From Aureibaculum flavum (lineage in GTDB: Bacteria; Bacteroidota; Bacteroidia; Flavobacteriales; Flavobacteriaceae): a stretch of 64,000 bases of DNA. The stretch lies in assembly GCF_016406085.1 (NCBI RefSeq), contig NZ_JAEHFJ010000001.1, positions 248,001-312,000 of the forward strand. Reading direction: 5' to 3'. Made by a program: the position numbers and the translations under genes. The notes under the pieces are model-generated. The model was not told the DNA's origin, searched no databases, and was given only the letters and a program-made list of their open reading frames with translations. Below, in pieces: positions 57,745 through 64,000 of the stretch (the stretch's first letter is position 1; every line of letters begins with the position of its first letter).

Positions 57745-60186
57745 ATGAGTGATCCAAAATTTTTAAATATTGACAATCTGTCACTTCAAAACATGCTTGA
57801 TGAAGATTCTGAATTAATTCCGTTAATGACGCCTGAAGATGAAGAAGAAATCAAAAATGAAGCTATACCTGAGGTATTACCCATTTTAACTTTAAAAAAC
57901 ACAGTGCTATTTCCGGGGGTTGTAATTCCTATTACTGCGGGTAGAGACCAATCTATAAAATTAATTAAAGAGGCCAATGCTGGTGATAAAACCATTGGTG
58001 TTGTGGCTCAAAACAATGAGTCTGTAGAAAACCCTACGCGTAAAGATTTACACAGTATTGGTACTGTAGCTAGAATTTTACGAGTATTAAAAATGCCTGA
58101 CGGTAATACTATGGTTGTTATTCAAGGTAAAAAACGCTTTGAATTGGGCGAATTTGTGCAAACAGAGCCTTATATAAAAGCTACAGCCAAAGAATTGGTA
58201 GAAGAAATTCCAGAAATAACAGATACCGAGTTTACAGCAATCATAGATTCTATTAAAGATATCGCACTTAAGATAATTAAAGAGAATCCGAACTTACCTT
58301 CAGAGGCTTCTTTTGCTATAAAAAATATTCAAAGTAACTCTTTCTTAGTGAATTTTGTTTCTTCTAACATGAACTTAGGAGTTAAAGAAAAACAAACTCT
58401 TTTAAACACTAATAGTTTAAAAAAGAGAGCATTAGAAACGTTAAAAAAGATGGATGCTGAATTGCAACATCTTGAATTGAAAAATGTTATCCATTCTAAA
58501 GTCCGTGAGGATATGGATCAGCAACAGCGTGAATATTATTTACACCAACAAATGAAAACCATTCAAGAGGAATTAGGTGGTGCATCTTATGATGAGGAGT
58601 TGGAAGAAATGCGTCAAACTGCGAAAAAGAAAAAGTGGAGCAAAGAAGTGTCTGAAACGTTTGATAAAGAATTAAGTCGTTTGCAACGCATGAACCCACA
58701 GGCTGCTGAATATTCGGTACAACGCAATTATTTAGACTTATTACTAGAATTACCTTGGGAAGAATATTCTAAAGATAAATTCGATTTAAAACGTGCTGAG
58801 AAAATACTAAATAGAGATCATTTTGGACTCGAAAAAGTAAAAGAACGTATCATAGAACATTTGGCAGTCCTTAAATTAAAAGGAGATATGAAATCGCCAA
58901 TTATTTGTTTATACGGTCCTCCTGGTGTAGGTAAAACTTCATTAGGTAAATCGGTTGCTGAATCTCTAGGAAGAAAATATGTAAGAATGTCCTTAGGTGG
59001 TTTGCGTGACGAAGCAGAAATACGTGGACATAGAAAAACCTATATTGGTGCTATGCCAGGTAGAATTATTCAAAATATTAAAAAAGCAGGAACTTCCAAT
59101 CCCGTTTTTGTTTTAGACGAAATTGACAAATTAGTAAGTAACAATAATGGTGACCCTTCTTCGGCCATGTTAGAAGTACTAGACCCAGAGCAAAACAATG
59201 CTTTTTATGATAATTTTTTAGAAGTAGGTTATGACCTATCTAAAATTCTATTTATTGCTACGGCAAATAATTTGGGTAATATTCCTTGGGCTTTACGCGA
59301 TAGAATGGAAATGATAAATGTTTCTGGATATATTATTGAGGAAAAAATTGAAATTGCTAAAAAACACCTCTTACCAAAACAATTAAAAGCACATGGTTTA
59401 ACTTCTAAAGACATTAAAATTGGGAAACCTCAATTTGAACGTATTATTGAAGGGTACACTCGAGAATCAGGAGTTAGAACGCTTGACAAAATGATAGCAA
59501 AAGTGGTCAGATATGCTGCTAAGTCTATTGCAATGGAGCAAGAATATCAAGTTAAAATTAGCAATGATGATCTCATAAAAATACTAGGAGCTGCAAACTT
59601 AGAACGTAATAAATACGAAACCAATGAAGTTCCTGGCGTTGTAACCGGATTAGCTTGGACAAGCGTTGGAGGTGATATTTTATTTATTGAATCTATTCTA
59701 TCAAAAGGTAAAGGTAATTTAACCATTACCGGTAATTTAGGAAAAGTAATGAAAGAGTCAGCAACCATAGCCATGGAATTCATCAAAGCAAATGCAGATG
59801 AATTTGGAATTGATATGGAAGATTTACAGACTAAAAATGTACACATACACGTACCTGAAGGAGCTACTCCAAAAGATGGTCCCAGTGCAGGTATAACCAT
59901 GTTAACTTCGTTAGTTTCTTCATTTACTGGTAGAAAAGTAAAATCACACTTAGCCATGACTGGAGAAATGACCTTACGTGGAAAAGTTTTACCTGTTGGT
60001 GGTATAAAGGAAAAGATTTTAGCAGCTAAAAGAGCTAACATCAAAGAAATTATCTTATGTAAAGATAATCAAAAAGACATTGATGAAATTAAAGAGGAAT
60101 ATTTAAAAGGCTTGAAATTTCATTTTGTTGAAAATATGAAAGAGGTAATTGATATTGCTTTATTGAAACAGAAAGCAAAGAAGTAA
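57745..60186 (+). CDS. lon: ATP-dependent protease Lon
   Basis: 813 residues. LonN substrate domain ([19 protein letters not shown]), AAA+ domain with Walker [10 protein letters not shown] and Walker [10 protein letters not shown], and the Ser-Lys protease domain: DGPSAGITM gives Ser714, and Lys757 (GGIKEKIL) completes the dyad by the known 43-residue spacing. Cytoplasmic quality-control protease degrading misfolded and regulatory proteins. Ends 20 nt before a strong terminator. Confidence 0.97.
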   Translation: MSDPKFLNIDNLSLQNMLDEDSELIPLMTPEDEEEIKNEAIPEVLPILTLKNTVLFPGVVIPITAGRDQSIKLIKEANAGDKTIGVVAQNNESVENPTRKDLHSIGTVARILRVLKMPDGNTMVVIQGKKRFELGEFVQTEPYIKATAKELVEEIPEITDTEFTAIIDSIKDIALKIIKENPNLPSEASFAIKNIQSNSFLVNFVSSNMNLGVKEKQTLLNTNSLKKRALETLKKMDAELQHLELKNVIHSKVREDMDQQQREYYLHQQMKTIQEELGGASYDEELEEMRQTAKKKKWSKEVSETFDKELSRLQRMNPQAAEYSVQRNYLDLLLELPWEEYSKDKFDLKRAEKILNRDHFGLEKVKERIIEHLAVLKLKGDMKSPIICLYGPPGVGKTSLGKSVAESLGRKYVRMSLGGLRDEAEIRGHRKTYIGAMPGRIIQNIKKAGTSNPVFVLDEIDKLVSNNNGDPSSAMLEVLDPEQNNAFYDNFLEVGYDLSKILFIATANNLGNIPWALRDRMEMINVSGYIIEEKIEIAKKHLLPKQLKAHGLTSKDIKIGKPQFERIIEGYTRESGVRTLDKMIAKVVRYAAKSIAMEQEYQVKISNDDLIKILGAANLERNKYETNEVPGVVTGLAWTSVGGDILFIESILSKGKGNLTITGNLGKVMKESATIAMEFIKANADEFGIDMEDLQTKNVHIHVPEGATPKDGPSAGITMLTSLVSSFTGRKVKSHLAMTGEMTLRGKVLPVGGIKEKILAAKRANIKEIILCKDNQKDIDEIKEEYLKGLKFHFVENMKEVIDIALLKQKAKK

Positions 60187-60206
60187 TTCGTTTTAATTTC
60201 AATATT

Positions 60207-60243
60207 AAAGGCGTTGTAAAGATAATTTACAACGCCTTTTTTT
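60207..60243 (+). terminator. Terminator of lon
   Basis: Perfect 14-bp stem AAAGGCGTTGTAAA / TTTACAACGCCTTT (60207-60220 / 60226-60239) with loop GATAA and a U-tract. A TATATTTG box (60243-60250) for the next gene begins in its tail. Confidence 0.92.
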
Positions 60244-60268
60244 ATATTTGTAAAAACCCACTACAGAA

Positions 60269-61087
60269 ATGGAATCCTTTTTACAATTCTTTGAGCAAAT
60301 GCCATCATGGCAAAAACTAGTTTGGATATTGGCTTGTCTCTTATTCAGTTGGTTTTTAGAAGGAATTTATCCATTAGTAAAACTAAATTATAAAAAATGG
60401 AAACATGCGGGGGTTAACTTGGTATTCTTGGGTACAAGTTTAACTATTAATATAGTATTTGGATTACTAACTATTGGTGTCTTTAGTTATATAGGCACAC
60501 ATCAAATAGGTATTTTACATTGGGTTCATTTACCTATATGGGCAGAATTATTCATAACAATTCTCTTTTTAGATTTTGTAGCACAATATGCTGTTCATTA
60601 TTATTTACATAAAGTAAGTTGGATGTGGAGATTCCACATGATACATCATAGCGATACTAAGGTTGACGCTACCACAGGCACAAGACATCATCCTGGTGAT
60701 TATGTTTTACGAGAAATTGCAGCCCTAATAGCCATTGTAATTATTGGTGCTCCGTTTGCTTTTTATGTTGTCTATAAAATAGTAACCATTCTATTTACGT
60801 ATCTCACACATGCCAATATAAATGTACCAGTGTGGATAGACAAACCTATGAGTTTCATTTTTATTACACCGAACATGCATAAATTCCATCATCATTTTGA
60901 AAGACCTTGGACAGATACTAATTTTGGTAATATTTTTTCATTTTGGGATCGTATTTTCGGCACCTTTGTCTACGGTAATCCGAATAAGGTAATTTACGGA
61001 CTTGATGTTTTAGATGGGAAATTAGACGAAAATGTAGGTTATCAATTTAAAATTCCTTTTGATGAGAGGATAAAGACAGATTATTGA
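60269..61087 (+). CDS. Sterol desaturase/fatty acid hydroxylase family protein
   Basis: 272 residues, several TM helices. Histidine boxes for a di-iron site: HYYLH (110-114), HMIHH (123-127), RHH (139-141), and HKFHHHF near 205. PF04116-type membrane oxygenase that hydroxylates lipids; substrate unknown. A TATATTTG -7 box lies 19 nt upstream, without a well-spaced -33. Just after the lon terminator. Confidence 0.9.
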   Translation: MESFLQFFEQMPSWQKLVWILACLLFSWFLEGIYPLVKLNYKKWKHAGVNLVFLGTSLTINIVFGLLTIGVFSYIGTHQIGILHWVHLPIWAELFITILFLDFVAQYAVHYYLHKVSWMWRFHMIHHSDTKVDATTGTRHHPGDYVLREIAALIAIVIIGAPFAFYVVYKIVTILFTYLTHANINVPVWIDKPMSFIFITPNMHKFHHHFERPWTDTNFGNIFSFWDRIFGTFVYGNPNKVIYGLDVLDGKLDENVGYQFKIPFDERIKTDY

Positions 61088-61184
61088 ATTTAGAAAAATA
61101 TGTTAAACTGGGTAAATTCATGCTAGTTAACATTAAAGATTACGCAACCTTTCTTGCTAAAAGATATCTTCTTAATAAAGAGTT

Positions 61185-61712
61185 ATGACAAAACAAATTT
61201 TTCTGATTCTACTAACGGCCTTATTTATAAGTTGTTCACCAAACGATGTTGAAATCACTGGGAATTATAAATTTGAAGGAATGGGCGGGATAAAATGTGA
61301 AGTTGACGGGATCCTCTTGAAACCTAATTTTAAATTATATGGTAATGCCCGTGCTCGAGGTGATTCTTACCTTGATGGAACTCATTTTTTAAGTATCAGC
61401 TTCAATAACGATACGAATACTGACATGGGTATTCAGTATATTCGTTTGCTATCAATGGATGCCGATACTCGAATCGACTTAACGGGAAGAATATTTATTT
61501 TGGGAGAAAAAGAAAACGGACAAAGTTATGCAGAGTATAGGTCAATTGAATTTGATGGAGCAACTAGTGCCAGTTATAATGGAAAACTTGAAATTCTTTA
61601 TCACGACACACAAGAAAGGATAATAGGAGGGAAATTTTGGTTTGATGCAGCCAACGAAAACAATGAAATACGCGAGATTCGAAAAGGAGAATTTGATATG
61701 TTTATTAACTAA
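61185..61712 (+). CDS. Small lipoprotein, unknown function
   Basis: 175 residues. Lipobox LTALFISCSP (Cys17). Beta-rich: GNYKFEGMGGIKCEVDG, KLYGNARARGDSYLDGTHFL, FNNDTNTDMGIQYIRLLSMD, GGKFWFDAANENNEIREIRK. I do not recognise a specific family; the layout resembles DUF6252-like lipoproteins. Preceded by an AAGATATCTT palindrome (about 61160). Confidence 0.7.
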   Translation: MTKQIFLILLTALFISCSPNDVEITGNYKFEGMGGIKCEVDGILLKPNFKLYGNARARGDSYLDGTHFLSISFNNDTNTDMGIQYIRLLSMDADTRIDLTGRIFILGEKENGQSYAEYRSIEFDGATSASYNGKLEILYHDTQERIIGGKFWFDAANENNEIREIRKGEFDMFIN

Positions 61713-61728
61713 AGAAATCTTTAAAACG

Positions 61729-61965
61729 ATGACAGAAGAATTAGAATTATCCATTTCAATTGGATAAAATATTAAAAATGCTAGAGAAAGTCATGTGTTC
61801 GCAAAACTCCGTTTTAAAATAAACAGAAAATCAATCATTTATTTCTTCCATAACGAAATGGTCTTTAAAATGACACATAAAGATCATTTTAAGGCATTGA
61901 ATTATTTGACTCATCGAGTAAAAAACACCTGTAAAAAAAATGATTTCAAGTTTCTTATGATATAA
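61729..61965 (+). pseudogene. Interrupted ORF, possible decayed gene
   Basis: ATG at 61729 gives MTEELELSISIG then TAA (61765). The same frame continues open for 65 codons to a TAA at 61963, reading ARESHVFAKLRFKINRKSII then YFFHNEMVFKMTHKDHF and more. It may be a gene broken by a single stop, or a chance open frame in AT-rich DNA. No family recognised. The rest of the gap to 62085 shows nothing else. Confidence 0.3.
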
Positions 61966-62085
61966 ACTACTGGTTAAAGAGTGTAGTGTGTGTTTATGGA
62001 AAATTCATAGATAAGGTGAAAAGTACCAATATTTTAGCTCAGCTAACTTACCTGCCTTCTTTGGTCAAACTATCTCAAGTCAAAC

Positions 62086-62583
62086 TCATATCTTCCCTTT
62101 CTGTTCCTTCTCTGTTTCCTCCTTTTTTTTATTAGGAAAAGTTAGCTCACTGCTATTATAAGTAGTTCCATAAGTTAAGGCGGCTGTATATACTTGGTTA
62201 ATGGCACTTAAAATTTCATCTTTTTGTAATTCTTTCAACGGATGTACAAACAATGACCATAATAAATCATCGGCTATAGCATATCTGGCGTCTAGAGCTG
62301 TATAGGAGTTGGCCTCCATAAGCTTCAGTAAATCTATATGAGCTAATTTTTTCTGCTCAATAATGGGCGACATAATTCGAAGTCGGTTATTGGTTGTATC
62401 TGTAATACAGGCTAGCATTCTACCTTTGATCATAAATTGCCAATTACCCGATTCTCCTCTAATACTATCAGAAACTACATAAATAATTTTTTCTAAGTCA
62501 CTGTTGGTCATGTTTTGCGACTGTACAGAAAACGAACCCGCAAATAAGAAAATTGCAAAGAATGATGCTAAATTTATACTCAT
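62086..62583 (-). CDS. Small secreted protein, unknown function
   Basis: 165 residues from the ATG at 62583, which precedes a clean signal peptide MSINLASFFAIFLFAGSFSV; the frame extends to 62625 with 14 more codons, but a possible -7 box overlaps that region. Mature part LEKIIYVVSDSIRGESGNWQ, LRIMSPIIEQKKLAHIDLLK, LWSLFVHPLKELQKDEILSA, ending in a Lys/Glu-rich tail. Function unknown. Confidence 0.72.
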   Translation of the reverse strand: MSINLASFFAIFLFAGSFSVQSQNMTNSDLEKIIYVVSDSIRGESGNWQFMIKGRMLACITDTTNNRLRIMSPIIEQKKLAHIDLLKLMEANSYTALDARYAIADDLLWSLFVHPLKELQKDEILSAINQVYTAALTYGTTYNSSELTFPNKKKEETEKEQKGKI

Positions 62584-62785
62584 ATTTTTTGTAATGGTTG
62601 TTGTACGATAATGATTTTCAGGCATAATACAAATTAGTTAATTTTTGTTTCGTCTCTTACTAAAACGCTTACTTACAAGATTTACTATTTCATTCAAAAA
62701 AATATTTTTAAAAATTGCAAAAGAATATGTAATAAGAATAGTCAATATCTAATATTTTACTATTTTTGACAAATCATTTTGAACA

Positions 62786-64000
62786 ATGCAATTTAAGCAT
62801 CCCGAGTTACTTTACGCCTTATTTTTGCTTATTATCCCTATATTAATTCACTTATTCCAGTTACGCCGTTTTCAAAAAGTAGCCTTTACCAATGTCAAAT
62901 TCTTAAAAGAAGTTGAATTACAAACGCGGAAAAGCTCTCAGCTTAAAAAATTTCTAATCCTTTTTACTAGGTTATTATTATTTACAGCCATTATTCTCGC
63001 TTTTGCTCAACCTTTTATTGCTGCTTCTAAAACCAATAACCCAACACATACTTCTATATATTTAGACAATTCCTTCTCCATGCAAGCAAAAGGAAGTGAA
63101 GGTCAATTATTAAAAAGAGCTGTACAAGATATTATTGAGAATACGCAACAATTAGAACCTGTTAATCTTTATACCAATAACAATGTATATGAAAATTTAT
63201 CTGCTAAAGAACTAAAAAATACGTTATTAGAAATTGAATACTACCCTATCAAAACAGATTTGTCTGCCATTTTATTTAAAATTAAAAACAATATTAAAAA
63301 ATCTAAAGCTTTACATAATGTATTTTTAATTTCTGATTTTCAGCACTATACGACTGAGAATAAATTAGAAACAGATAGTTTAAACTCGTATTATATTACT
63401 CAAATTTCGCCCCAAGAAGTCTCAAACCTAAGTGTTGATAGCGTCTATATCTCAAATCAAAATAATGAATCTATACAACTAACAACTCTTGTAAAGAATT
63501 ACGGAAGCTCAAAAGAAAATATTTCGGTTAGCCTGTATAATAACGATTTGTTAGCAGGTAAATCAACCGTTAACCTTACTGAAGATGAGACTGGTAAAAT
63601 CAACTTTAATATACCTAATTCAGGAAAATTTAAGGGTAAACTACAACTTGAAGATGAAAACCTAACTTTCGATAATGATTTATATTTTAACATTGATAGG
63701 CCTGAAAAAATTAACGTAACTGCTATTGGTAGTGCTACTAATTTTTTATCTAAAATTTACACTAATGACGAGTTTAATTTCACTTCCACAACACTAAATA
63801 ATCTTGATTATAATACTTTAAATCAACAAAATTTAATACTACTTAACGAGTTAGAAAACATCCCTACTGCGTTAAACCCAACCCTAAAAACCTTCGTTAA
63901 CAATGGAGGTAGCTTGGTTATTATTCCTTCTTTAAATATAAATTTAAATTCTTATAACACAGCTTTAGCAAACTTAAAGATAGGCAAGGTATTAGGTCAG
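62786..64000 (+). CDS. BatA-like membrane protein with vWA domain, cut by window edge
   Basis: 405 codons visible. N-terminal BatA/aerotolerance-type region HPELLYALFLLIIPILIHLF, TM LLLFTAIILAFAQPF, then a vWA-like domain with LDNSFSM (MIDAS-type DxSxS) near 95. A C-terminal part is truncated. Linked in many Bacteroidota to batABC-like operons. Preceded by a TATTTTTG -7 box (62761-62768) without a well-spaced -33. Confidence 0.88.
   Translation, partial: MQFKHPELLYALFLLIIPILIHLFQLRRFQKVAFTNVKFLKEVELQTRKSSQLKKFLILFTRLLLFTAIILAFAQPFIAASKTNNPTHTSIYLDNSFSMQAKGSEGQLLKRAVQDIIENTQQLEPVNLYTNNNVYENLSAKELKNTLLEIEYYPIKTDLSAILFKIKNNIKKSKALHNVFLISDFQHYTTENKLETDSLNSYYITQISPQEVSNLSVDSVYISNQNNESIQLTTLVKNYGSSKENISVSLYNNDLLAGKSTVNLTEDETGKINFNIPNSGKFKGKLQLEDENLTFDNDLYFNIDRPEKINVTAIGSATNFLSKIYTNDEFNFTSTTLNNLDYNTLNQQNLILLNELENIPTALNPTLKTFVNNGGSLVIIPSLNINLNSYNTALANLKIGKVLGQ

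Noticed and set aside
59547-60044. Minus-strand ORF of 165 codons in lon
   Set aside because: Antisense to the conserved lon protease domain, with no protein-like pattern.

Overview
The window is AT-rich DNA from a member of the Bacteroidota, almost certainly a marine-type Flavobacteriaceae. The evidence is the flavobacterial promoter boxes (TAnnTTTG), a type IX secretion type-B sorting domain, Tat- and lipobox-led surface proteins, and typical family members (DUF4290, GIN-domain adhesins, NagB fused to a PIG-L domain, GH92/GH130 sugar enzymes). No rRNA, tRNA, CRISPR, phage or insertion sequence was recognised. Both edges cut genes: dnaJ on the left and a BatA-like gene on the right.

Layout. 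(1) 1-5.9 kb, minus strand: housekeeping block uvrD, DUF4290, murA, grpE, dnaJ. (2) 6.0-16.6 kb, minus strand: DUF1549/DUF1553 cytochrome-like protein, DUF1501 protein, NHL-type beta-propeller, two proteins with chitobiase-C plus discoidin-like modules, and a GH92 mannosidase. This Planctomycete-like set is joined to a glycosidase. A short gene remnant lies next to its terminator. (3) 17-25.7 kb: a large T9SS-secreted protein (plus strand), then a minus-strand curli operon csgA, csgB-like, csgE, csgF, csgG and a propeller lipoprotein. The amyloid subunit has about 18 curlin repeats, CsgE has an N-terminal domain that looks CsgH/CsgC-like, and CsgG has a C-terminal beta-barrel-like extension. 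(4) 25.8-45.9 kb: a nine-gene minus-strand glycan operon (GH92, SSS symporter, GH130, CBM9-like, GH92, GH2, GH20, DUF1080, Gfo/Idh/MocA), divergent from a LytS/LytTR two-component pair, with nagB just beyond. Together these fit stepwise removal of Gal, GlcNAc and Man from N-glycans, phosphorolysis of the Man-GlcNAc core, uptake and GlcN-6-P deamination. No SusC/SusD is present. DUF1080 plus the oxidoreductase suggests a 3-keto-glycoside branch. (5) 46-49.6 kb, plus strand: an isolated wza/wzc-like polysaccharide export pair. (6) 49.6-57.3 kb, minus strand: two tandem PPK2 genes, an NTF2-like protein, rocD, lgt, then an ECF sigma/anti-sigma operon with two solenoid-like surface proteins. A possible 23-residue plus-strand micro-ORF sits between lgt and the GIN gene. 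(7) 57.7-64 kb: lon, a sterol-desaturase-family enzyme, a small lipoprotein, an interrupted ORF, a small secreted protein and a BatA-like gene.

The observations most worth following are the predicted CsgH-CsgE fusion and CsgG-barrel fusion in the curli operon, the module shared by the cytochrome cluster and GH20, a perfect inverted pair TTTACAGT/ACTGTAAA between the LytTR system and its presumed target operon, a sigma-54-like element before grpE, and the 23-residue micro-ORF. All family names come from reading motifs by eye. No database search was run.
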